Under the pieces are notes generated by a model that was not told the DNA's origin, made no database searches, and worked only from the letters and a program-made list of their open reading frames with translations. A program made the position numbers and the translations under genes. From an uncultured Mycoplasmatota bacterium (lineage in GTDB: Bacteria; Bacillota_I; Bacilli_A; RF39; UBA660), in NCBI GenBank assembly GCA_947571135.1, contig CANOWY010000002.1, positions 69,569-119,309 of the forward strand: a stretch of 49,741 nt of DNA, given 5' to 3'. Of this stretch, positions 16,198-26,319 are shown piece by piece (position 1 is the first letter of the stretch; the number at the start of each line of letters is the position of its first letter).

Positions 16198-16732
16198 CAT
16201 CCCAGTTATCCACACGAATTACATTTTTTTCTTTTAACGTAGTTTCTGGTATTTCTTTATTATGGTAGGCTGTTATTAATAGTTTTGTATCAGAATTTTC
16301 TAAGTTATCTATTTTATCATCAATTTTTATATCGGTAGGAATAATATCTTTTCTACTTGTAAAAATAAAGTTTTCGGGTTTTATAAAAGGTAAATTTTTA
16401 ATCAACCAATTGTGTTTATGGACAAGAATTTCCGAACAAATTTCTAAGTTTCGGTGATCGATATAAGCACTGCAAATGAAAACTTCGTAATATTTAGTTA
16501 ACTCTTCAATTATTTGAATTGCGTTTTTGTTTGTTTTTCCGTAATCATAAATATTTATTTTTTTATAAAAGTAATCCAAATATTCTTCTAGTAATTCTTC
16601 AGGAACAATGTCATCTACCCAATATTTTTTTATATCTTTATATGTATAATTTGTATTTAAGTATTTATTCACAACTTCTAAATAACAATCAACTAATATG
16701 GTATCGTCAATATCAATTAATATTTTTTTCAC
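16169..16732 (-). CDS. HAD-type 5'(3')-deoxyribonucleotidase-like
   Basis: HAD phosphatase fold of the NT5C type. Motif I is IDIDDTILVD near the N-terminus with the nucleophile and acid/base Asp; motif II is around FICSAY; the acidic motif IV is IKIDDKIDNLE. The length of 187 residues fits the cytosolic 5'-nucleotidase-like family that removes phosphate from (deoxy)nucleoside monophosphates. Substrate choice cannot be read from sequence. Its 3' end overlaps the sortase gene on the other strand, so there is no space for separate terminators. Confidence 0.82.
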   Translation of the reverse strand: MKKILIDIDDTILVDCYLEVVNKYLNTNYTYKDIKKYWVDDIVPEELLEEYLDYFYKKINIYDYGKTNKNAIQIIEELTKYYEVFICSAYIDHRNLEICSEILVHKHNWLIKNLPFIKPENFIFTSRKDIIPTDIKIDDKIDNLENSDTKLLITAYHNKEIPETTLKEKNVIRVDNWDAIAEILLNH

Positions 16733-16865
16733 TAGATTTCACCCTATTGTAATCTTACCATTAAAGTGTGTTTTTTCTCAATCTTTTCTTTTTTTGATGT
16801 GTCAAATAGATAATAGTGGATTAGTTGCAAAAATTTAACAGATGATACTTTGTGAAAAATACTTG

Positions 16866-16894
16866 TTTACAACTCAAAATTCTTTTGATATAAT
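16866..16894 (+). promoter_or_regulatory. Extended -10 promoter
   Basis: TTTACA (16866-16871), 17-base spacer ending in TGA, TATAAT (16889-16894). The TG extension strengthens the -10. It drives the three-gene operon starting at 16922. Confidence 0.75.
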
Positions 16895-16921
16895 CTTTTG
16901 TAGAATATGGGAGTGATTAGT

Positions 16922-18043
16922 ATGAAGGCATTATCACCTGAAGTTAGTGCTTTACTAGACAAATTGTATAATTTAAGAGGAGACGATAGCGTTGTTTTAG
17001 TTGAAATGAATAGACAACGTAACAGAGCTGTAGAGACAAAAACAAGAACAACAGAAGAAAAGAAGGAACTTCAAGCCAGAATAGCAGGATTGGAGAAACT
17101 TTATAATGATTTAAATAGTCAAGGTGAAAAGTTGACTACTCTTTTGTCTGAGATAGATCGTAACGATTATGCTACAGTTTTAGATCGTTTAGATATTGAT
17201 TTTAATCCACAAGAATTGGTAGATAAATTAAATAAATCTTTGCCTCGTACTATCGACTCTGTTACCTTGGATACAAAAAAGGCCGAAAAACAACTAGTTA
17301 GAGTAGAAGAAGAAATGAATCATGCTATTGCTACTATTGATGAACTTAGCATACGTCGTGATGCGGCTTTAGCAAATCAAGAAAAATTGAATGAATATTT
17401 TGAACTTGCCTTATCTGGTAGAATTAGCATTACAAGAGATTCTATTGTTTCATTACTTGAACAATTTAATTTTACTGATGAAGAAAGAAGAGAAGCTGCT
17501 AAGATATTGATGTTCCCTGAAGATGCTTTGTTTGCTTATGAGGAAAGAGTTCGTGAAAGAGAACAAAGTGGTAAATCTTTTAGTGATGTGTTTGAAGAAG
17601 CTAAAAATGCGGAATCTATTGAGCAAGCAATAGAGATAATAGAGGAAGAACCTGAAAACGTTGAGATAGTTGCCACTGAGAGTAATAAAGATTTATTAAT
17701 CGCTTTATTAAAAGATAACGGTATTGATTATTTAGATTATTCTGGGCAAGAGTTGGATTATTTGATTGATAATTATGATGAGAATATCATATCAAAAAAT
17801 ATTCAATTTGTTAAAGAAACAAATGTTGGGACTGAGATTTTTGTAAATCATGCTGAAATAATGTTAGACAAAGAGTTAAAGGATAAGATTAGTATTTTAT
17901 TAGAAGTTGGAAAAGAACCTATTGATATTTATTTAAATCCTAATGTATTAGAAAAATATTCAAAAGAAAATTTAAAAGGTGTTGTTGAATCTTTAAAGAA
18001 TAATGGAATGGACCCTAAAAATGTTCCTTTAATGGCATACTAA
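16922..18043 (+). CDS. Coiled-coil, helical-repeat protein of unknown function
   Basis: The 373-residue product is soluble and nearly all helical. The first 170 residues are coiled coil (EEKKELQARIAGLEKLYNDL). The C-terminal 120 residues show a repeating pattern of a hydrophobic helix, N/G turn, LNPNVL or HAEIML, and LKNNG, which resembles mTERF-like helical repeats. Start 16922 has GGGAGTGAT upstream; the in-frame ATG at 16907 has none. First of three genes, with the next starting 13 bases after its stop. No known domain is recognised. A role in binding nucleic acid or as a cytoplasmic scaffold is only a guess. Confidence 0.7.
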   Translation: MKALSPEVSALLDKLYNLRGDDSVVLVEMNRQRNRAVETKTRTTEEKKELQARIAGLEKLYNDLNSQGEKLTTLLSEIDRNDYATVLDRLDIDFNPQELVDKLNKSLPRTIDSVTLDTKKAEKQLVRVEEEMNHAIATIDELSIRRDAALANQEKLNEYFELALSGRISITRDSIVSLLEQFNFTDEERREAAKILMFPEDALFAYEERVREREQSGKSFSDVFEEAKNAESIEQAIEIIEEEPENVEIVATESNKDLLIALLKDNGIDYLDYSGQELDYLIDNYDENIISKNIQFVKETNVGTEIFVNHAEIMLDKELKDKISILLEVGKEPIDIYLNPNVLEKYSKENLKGVVESLKNNGMDPKNVPLMAY

Positions 18044-18056
18044 TGGAGGGGTGATC

Positions 18057-18869
18057 ATGAATATTCTGACAATTTTAAATAAATTAAAGGCCAAGCATAT
18101 GATTCCTGACAATGAGGAAGGGATTACACTATTTTCAGAATGCTTTAATAAGTTTGGTATTAGTTTGCTTTTACTAAACGATGAAGATAAATTTAGTCAT
18201 ATTTTGGAAGTCTTAGATGACAACAATATCCCTCTTCAAAAGGAAAATGGTATGTTTGCTCTACGAATTTTTGCAGTGGATGTAAATGAACTTAAAAATA
18301 TTATTAATGAATATTTTGCTATCAATGAGGTTGATTTTTTAAGAAAGTATCCTGAAATAATTTCAGAAGCCAAAACTGTACATGTTATTGCTGAAAATAT
18401 GAAGAAGTATCAAAATGAAAATGTTTCTTATAAAGATGATGAAGTATATAATATTGGGAAACTTTTACATTATGAGATTCCAGTAGTTGTACAAGAACAA
18501 ATCCAGGATGTGAATGCTTATTTAAAAACATGTTTAAATGATTCTTCTTTGATTGATAAAATTGAAAATATGGAAGCAAGCCAAGGGGAAGAAGATTTTA
18601 ATGTTGCATTAGAACTTCAAAAAGTAGAAAATAAAATTTGTGAAGAGTATTTACTACCTGTAGATGATGGCTGGAAAATTGTAATTCAAAATAAAGAGGT
18701 TAACTCTTTTCAAGAAGTTAAAAATACAATTAGTATCATTACAAAATTAAATTTATCTATTGATTTTAATGATGCTCTGTTGATTGTTTTATTTTATAAA
18801 ACACATCTTTCTGTAAATGAGATTGATGAAATTATTCATACAGAATTGTATAAAGGGGGAGAAGTATAA
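18057..18869 (+). CDS. Helical-repeat protein of unknown function
   Basis: ATG at 18057 with GGAGGGG six bases upstream; a GTG at 18051 lies inside that site. The protein is soluble and helical. Segments such as INEVDFLRKYPEIISEAK share the spacing of the repeats seen in its neighbours (short helix, acidic turn, P-E/N-I-L). The C-terminus repeats the theme (LNLSIDFNDALLIVLFYK). The gene ends in TAATG shared with the next start, so translation is coupled. Function is unknown; the three proteins probably act together. Confidence 0.68.
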   Translation: MNILTILNKLKAKHMIPDNEEGITLFSECFNKFGISLLLLNDEDKFSHILEVLDDNNIPLQKENGMFALRIFAVDVNELKNIINEYFAINEVDFLRKYPEIISEAKTVHVIAENMKKYQNENVSYKDDEVYNIGKLLHYEIPVVVQEQIQDVNAYLKTCLNDSSLIDKIENMEASQGEEDFNVALELQKVENKICEEYLLPVDDGWKIVIQNKEVNSFQEVKNTISIITKLNLSIDFNDALLIVLFYKTHLSVNEIDEIIHTELYKGGEV

Positions 18870-19156
18870 TGAAATTTTTAATGCCATATGGTTTTACTGA
18901 ACAGGAACTTAATGTTTTTTGTGAAAATATTCCTCCTATCTTATATGAACAAATTCTAAATTCTTACAAGTTGGTTATGAGAAATATGGATTCTTTAAAA
19001 AGTTTAGGGGTGCAGAATGTGAAAGATGTATTTGTAAGATTTTATGATATGTTTTTAATGGACAATAGTAATTTTATGAATATATTTAATAACTACGAGC
19101 GTGAGGATCTGATAGAGAAAATTCATACCAACGCTGATATCGTAGAGTTTTTGTAA
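18869..19156 (+). CDS. Small helical protein of unknown function, 95 aa
   Basis: Starts on the A of the preceding TAA stop (TAATG), with GGGGGAG upstream, so it depends on translation of the gene before it. The product is one compact all-helical unit: LKSLGVQNVKDVFVRFYDMF followed by the helix NYEREDLIEKI, again with the mTERF-like repeat rhythm. A terminator (19168-19191) closes the operon before pcrA. No family is recognised. Confidence 0.68.
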   Translation: MKFLMPYGFTEQELNVFCENIPPILYEQILNSYKLVMRNMDSLKSLGVQNVKDVFVRFYDMFLMDNSNFMNIFNNYEREDLIEKIHTNADIVEFL

Positions 19157-19167
19157 GTTGAAATATT

Positions 19168-19191
19168 AGAAGTCTTTTAGGCTTCTTTTTT
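19168..19191 (+). terminator. Terminator of the helical-repeat operon
   Basis: AGAAGTC-tttta-GGCTTCT (one G-U pair) followed by TTTTT. Confidence 0.65.
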
Positions 19192-19203
19192 AGTCCTCTC
19201 CTA

Positions 19204-19212
19204 TGTTATAAT
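19204..19212 (+). promoter_or_regulatory. Extended -10 promoter before pcrA
   Basis: TG-t-TATAAT (TATAAT at 19207-19212), 27 bases before the pcrA start; no convincing -35. Confidence 0.45.
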
Positions 19213-19238
19213 ATTTTATAGAGATAGGGTGGTAGTTA

Positions 19239-21320
19239 ATGGACTTAAGTAAACTAAATGAACAACAAAAAAATGCAGTTATGCATAAAGATGGACCCTG
19301 TTTAGTAATTGCAGGAGCGGGAAGTGGAAAAACAAAGGTATTAACTACTAGGATTGCTTATTTAATAGAAGAAAACATTCCTTCATGGAATATATTGGCT
19401 ATTACTTTTACTAATAAGGCTGCGAAAGAAATGAGAGAAAGACTTAATCTAATTATTCCTGATAATGATGTTTTTGTAGGTACCTTTCACTCTTTTGGAG
19501 TACGTATTATAAGAGAAAATTATATGCATTTAGGTTTAGAACGTAATTTTACGATTTTAGATAGTGATGATGTTTTAAGTTTAATTAAAAAAATAATGAA
19601 AGATAGGGGAATTAATAAAGAAGAATGTGCTCCATCTTATATACGTAATCGAATTAGTTTTATTAAAAATGAAATGATGAGTGAAGCCGATATTGAAAAA
19701 TTTTTTAATACAGATGCAGAGCAAATTGCTTATCAGGTTTATAAAGAATATGTAAAAGTATTGAAAAAGAATAATTCTGTTGATTTTGATGATTTGTTAT
19801 TGCTCCCTGTTACATTGTTTTTAAAAGATAAAGAGGTATTAGAACATTATCAGGAAAAATTTAAATATATTTTGATTGATGAGTATCAAGATACGAATGA
19901 AGTGCAATATAAGTTGTCTAAACTTTTAAGTACGAAATATCAAAATATTTTTGTTGTTGGAGATCCAGATCAATCAATTTACGCCTTTAGAGGGGCAAAT
20001 TATAAAAATATTTTGAATTTTGAAAGAGATTATAAAAATACTAAAGTGATACCTTTAGAAGAAAATTATCGTAGTACTAAAATGATTTTAGATGCTGCCA
20101 ATTCTGTTATTAAAAATAATAAAGATAGAAAAGAAAAGAATTTAAAAAGTAATAAAGTATTGGGTGCCAAAGTTAAATATTTACGTAGTTATGATGAAAA
20201 ACATGAAATTACTTTATGTATAGAAGAAATAAAAAAATTAATGCAAGATGGATATAAAGCCAAAGATATTGCAATATTTTATCGAACGAATGGCCAAGCC
20301 CGTATTGTAGAGGAAATGTTTATTAAAAATAATATGCCTTATAGAGTAGTAGGAAGTTATTATTTTTATCAGCGTAAAGAAATTAAAGATTTGATAAGTT
20401 ACTTAAGATTGATTTTAAATCCGCAAGATGAAATTAGTTTGCGTAGAGTCATCAATGTTCCAAAAAGAAAGATAGGCCCTTCTACTTTAAAAGCAATAGA
20501 AGATATGGCCAATTTAAATGGTATTTCTATGTTTAACGCGCTTTCAAAAGGAAAAGAGTTGGAATTCAAAAATCTAATTTTAACTCTTCAAAAGGAAAGT
20601 GAATCATTATCTTTAACCGAATTAATTGATGTTATTTTAGAAAAGTCGGGAATGAAAAAGGAACTTGAGGAAGAGAATTCTTTGGAAAGTGAATTAAGAC
20701 TTGAGAATTTAATGGAATTTAAAAGTATTACTGCTTCTTTTGAAGAAAGAACAGGTAGTGTAAATTTAAGTGATTTCTTAGAGGAGATAAGTTTAATTGC
20801 GGATATGACTGAGCATAAAGAATATGAAGATGCTATAACTTTAATGACCATTCATAGTGCTAAGGGGCTAGAGTTCGATGTTGTTTTCTTAATTGGAATG
20901 GAAGAAAGTATTTTTCCTCATGCGAATTCTTTAATGGAAGCCGATGGAATTGAAGAAGAAAGACGACTAATGTATGTTGGTATTACTAGAGCGCGTGAGT
21001 TACTTTATTTAACTAATGCTAAAAGGAGAATGTTATATGGAAAAGAAAGTTTAAATCCTTGTAGTAGGTTTATTGAAGAAATTGATGAAGAATTATTAGA
21101 AACAACTAATAATATTAATAAGGAAGAAAAAAGTTTTCATAAGGAAAAAATGTATAATGAAGGAGAAGTATCTTATGTTCCTGGAGATGTTGTTGTTCAT
21201 GAAACTTATGGAAGAGGAGTAGTTGTAGATATAGATAAGATGTTAGTGACTGTTGCTTTTCATAATAAAGTTGGTGTAAAAAAATTGATGAAAAATCATA
21301 AAAGTTTAAAAAAAATATAG
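19239..21320 (+). CDS. pcrA: ATP-dependent DNA helicase PcrA
   Basis: A UvrD/PcrA superfamily 1A 3'-5' helicase that unwinds DNA in excision repair and removes RecA or stalled complexes. Motifs: Q (LNEQQKNAV), Walker A (AGAGSGKT, about 25-32), Ia (ITFTNKAAKEM), II (LIDEYQDTN), III (VVGDPDQSIYAFRGA), IV (ENYRST), V (TIHSAKGLEFD) and VI (RRLMYVGITRA). The C-terminus keeps a Tudor-like segment (PGDVVVHETYGRGVVVDI) used for RNA polymerase binding. The length of 693 residues is slightly short of the usual 720-740, mainly in the linker before the Tudor part. The gene order pcrA-x-ligA is close to the pcrA-ligA pair of Bacillus. Confidence 0.95.
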   Translation: MDLSKLNEQQKNAVMHKDGPCLVIAGAGSGKTKVLTTRIAYLIEENIPSWNILAITFTNKAAKEMRERLNLIIPDNDVFVGTFHSFGVRIIRENYMHLGLERNFTILDSDDVLSLIKKIMKDRGINKEECAPSYIRNRISFIKNEMMSEADIEKFFNTDAEQIAYQVYKEYVKVLKKNNSVDFDDLLLLPVTLFLKDKEVLEHYQEKFKYILIDEYQDTNEVQYKLSKLLSTKYQNIFVVGDPDQSIYAFRGANYKNILNFERDYKNTKVIPLEENYRSTKMILDAANSVIKNNKDRKEKNLKSNKVLGAKVKYLRSYDEKHEITLCIEEIKKLMQDGYKAKDIAIFYRTNGQARIVEEMFIKNNMPYRVVGSYYFYQRKEIKDLISYLRLILNPQDEISLRRVINVPKRKIGPSTLKAIEDMANLNGISMFNALSKGKELEFKNLILTLQKESESLSLTELIDVILEKSGMKKELEEENSLESELRLENLMEFKSITASFEERTGSVNLSDFLEEISLIADMTEHKEYEDAITLMTIHSAKGLEFDVVFLIGMEESIFPHANSLMEADGIEEERRLMYVGITRARELLYLTNAKRRMLYGKESLNPCSRFIEEIDEELLETTNNINKEEKSFHKEKMYNEGEVSYVPGDVVVHETYGRGVVVDIDKMLVTVAFHNKVGVKKLMKNHKSLKKI

Positions 21321-21355
21321 GCCTATATTGTTAAAAGAAAAGAGGAAAAAAAATT

Positions 21356-24263
<2,908 letters not shown>

Positions 24264-24353
24264 CAATACTTTTTTTGATGAAATAGATTTATATACATTA
24301 AAAATGGAACATTATGTTTTCAAAGCGAGTTTAAAATAAACATAAAGCCTTTT

Positions 24354-24596
24354 TTATTTAGTGGTTTTATAATCAATTATATCATTTAAATTACAATCTA
24401 AATAATTACATAATCTAGCCAAAACAATAATATCGATTCTTACTAAATCGCCTGTCATTAGTCTTTTGATTACTTTAAAATCTGTTTCAGTATCTCGCAT
24501 TAGTTTATTAATGCTAATTTTTTTAGTATGAAGTACATTTTCTAATTTAAAATAATAGACACCTTGTTCTATTTTAACTTCTTTTATTAAGGGCAT
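24354..24596 (-). CDS. Small XRE regulator paired with surface protein
   Basis: Cro/CI-type helix-turn-helix: VLHTKKISINKLMRDTETDF, then RLMTGDLVRIDIIVLARLCNYLDCNLNDIIDY, ending in the usual YozG-like C-terminus. ATG at 24596 has AGAGG eight bases upstream; the longer frame (to 24626) adds residues without similarity. It is divergent from the exported-protein gene at 24901 and separated from it by a promoter that carries a 12-bp perfect palindrome, the likely operator. It is one of three XRE/surface-protein pairs in the window, though the three regulators are not close copies of each other. Confidence 0.82.
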   Translation of the reverse strand: MPLIKEVKIEQGVYYFKLENVLHTKKISINKLMRDTETDFKVIKRLMTGDLVRIDIIVLARLCNYLDCNLNDIIDYKTTK

Positions 24597-24639
24597 AGTT
24601 TCAACCTCTTTAGAAGATTGTAACAATTGTACTGGTCAC

Positions 24640-24668
24640 TTGACTATTGGCTATATAGCCTATATAAT
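24640..24668 (+). promoter_or_regulatory. Promoter with palindromic operator
   Basis: TTGACT (24640-24645), 17-base spacer, TATAAT (24663-24668). The spacer contains the perfect palindrome GGCTATATAGCC (24649-24660), placed where a bound XRE dimer would block polymerase. Confidence 0.75.
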
Positions 24669-24900
24669 AATAGTATGATAGGAGGTTAAAAAATTGTATT
24701 AAAAAAAGCAATTAAAAAATCGCTTTTCTTTATAATTTCACTTGCTATTATCTATTCGGATTAGATAAAAAAGGAAATTATGTGGTTATTTAATGCATTG
24801 AGACACATTTTTATACCACATCTCTTTTATATCATATGATTTTCTTTCTAGCAAGAATTTATAAAGAATTGATTATTAAAAATAGGTATAGGAGATAAAA
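24669..24900 (+). other. Long leader before surface protein
   Basis: About 230 bases between promoter and start codon. An AGGAGG at about 24680-24685 is followed not by ATG but by an ATT-initiated frame of about 23 codons (VLKKAIKKSLFFIISLAII...) that would make a basic-hydrophobic peptide. It may be a leader peptide with a rare start, or a decayed gene start. No strong hairpin is evident. Confidence 0.3.
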
Positions 24901-25614
24901 ATGAAACTAGAAAAATTTATTAAAAATAAAATGTTGAAGAAGATTATGATTGGAAGTATATCGGGGTTAATTCTAATTATTGGTGGAATTACATTATATA
25001 GAACATTTGCTTTCTATGAAGAGAAAAAAGAGTTTAATGTATTGCAAGGAAGGATACCAAATTTTAAAGAAGGAGATATAGAGTTATCTGTTTTTGTAAA
25101 TGAAGAGAGAGTAGAAGTAATACCTGAAAGGGGAAATTATTTAGTTGATGTTTCATGTGATAAAGGAGCGATAGGGAGTTGGGATTATAATAAATGGAGT
25201 GTTTCTGTTTCTAATTTTGTTACTAAAACAAAGTGTGATGTGAAATTTACTTCTGTAAGTGAGAATGAGATGCCAGATATTTCATATCTTAAACGTTTAA
25301 CAAAGCAAACTAGTGTTAAGATTAATCCAGTAGATAATGTTTCTAATAATATGTCTTTTGGCAGAACAGTAATATTTGATTTTTCTGAAATACCAGGATA
25401 TGAAAATTTTACAGTTGATAATTTTATTGCAGAGATTAATCAGTATACTGCGCTAGATGGTAATGGTGGTCAGGTTAGGTCTCAAATTAATTCGATATCC
25501 TATAATCAAGCAGCGGGGATAGTTTCAGTTATTTATGCTTATAATTATTTATCAACACAATCTTCACTAATTGAATCAGCTGGTCTTGTCACCTGTACTC
25601 TCTTTTATAATTAA
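24901..25614 (+). CDS. Exported family protein, short variant (237 aa)
   Basis: Member of the window's paralogous export family. A basic N-terminus is followed by a membrane segment (about 17-37), then TFAFYEEKKEFNVLQG, which resembles the signal/anchor region of camelysin/TasA-type proteins. A conserved module follows with two cysteines (VDVSCDKGA, W-D-Y-x-K-W, TKCDVKF, to about 120). The C-terminal 110 residues form a variable beta-rich domain shared with the broken copy at 48889 (VIFDFSEIPGYENFTVDNF). AGGAG lies before the ATG. It is controlled by the divergent XRE gene and palindromic operator. Function is unknown; a secreted or membrane-attached surface protein is likely. Confidence 0.75.
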   Translation: MKLEKFIKNKMLKKIMIGSISGLILIIGGITLYRTFAFYEEKKEFNVLQGRIPNFKEGDIELSVFVNEERVEVIPERGNYLVDVSCDKGAIGSWDYNKWSVSVSNFVTKTKCDVKFTSVSENEMPDISYLKRLTKQTSVKINPVDNVSNNMSFGRTVIFDFSEIPGYENFTVDNFIAEINQYTALDGNGGQVRSQINSISYNQAAGIVSVIYAYNYLSTQSSLIESAGLVTCTLFYN

Positions 25615-25624
25615 CAGATAAAAT

Positions 25625-25652
25625 AAGTCCCTGAAAGAAAGTGGACTTTTTT
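25625..25652 (+). terminator. Terminator of surface-protein gene
   Basis: AAGTCC (25625-25630) pairs with GGACTT (25643-25648), followed by T residues. Confidence 0.65.
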
Positions 25653-25814
25653 ATTGTCTCAATAGTGAGCGATAAAAAATATTAAATTAAAAAAAGAATT
25701 CATTATAGCCTGTTAAGAATAATAAAAAAAACATGCTCATTTTTTGAATGCAAAAAACTAGCAAAAGCGTATATAATGTAGTATAATGATAATACCCAAA
25801 TGGAGAGGTGAAAT

Positions 25815-26306
25815 ATGAATAAAATTAAAAAAATATGGACGGAAAATCGTGTATTGTTTGTGCTTTTTGTTATAGTATTAGTATGTTTGCTTATTATTAT
25901 GGGTGTATTTTTAAAATATTTTTTTGGTTCTTCTAAATCAAGTTATGGAGATCGTTTAGAAGGAATTAAAGAAGTAGAAGTGACAGATGAAGTAAAAAAT
26001 AAATTTCTTTCTGCTATGGAAAATGATGAACTTATAAGTGAATCTTCTATAAAGGTAAAAGGAAAAATTATTTATATTGCTTTACATTTTAAAGATGGTG
26101 TAAGTTTAGTTGAAGCCCAAAGTAAGGCTTTAGCCTCTTTAATGGTCTTTGAGCAAAATTATTTAGATTTTTATGATTTTAATTATACTTTAAAAGGAAA
26201 TGCTACAGAATCCAGCGAGGGTTTCTTAATTATGGGTGCAAAAAATGTAAATGGTAGTGGACTCGTTTGGAATAATAATACTGAAGTAGCAAAAAAAGAA
26301 GAATAG
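25815..26306 (+). CDS. Single-pass membrane protein of unknown function
   Basis: A membrane segment at about residues 13-36 with a basic start indicates an inside-in, outside-out topology. About 120 extracytoplasmic residues follow with alternating strands (IKVKGKIIYIALHF, then FNYTLKGNATESSEGFLIMGAKN). I do not recognise a named domain. It starts an operon with the GGDEF-like gene (13-base gap) and YihY, so it probably works in the envelope with them. Two TATAAT-like boxes lie 25-45 bases upstream (about 25773-25787). Confidence 0.65.
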   Translation: MNKIKKIWTENRVLFVLFVIVLVCLLIIMGVFLKYFFGSSKSSYGDRLEGIKEVEVTDEVKNKFLSAMENDELISESSIKVKGKIIYIALHFKDGVSLVEAQSKALASLMVFEQNYLDFYDFNYTLKGNATESSEGFLIMGAKNVNGSGLVWNNNTEVAKKEE

Positions 26307-26319
26307 TAGGTAGTGATGT

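Noticed and set aside
24780..24839. 19-codon frame starting ATG TGG in the leader of the surface gene
   Set aside because: The binding site is poor and the coding pattern weak; left as part of the leader description.
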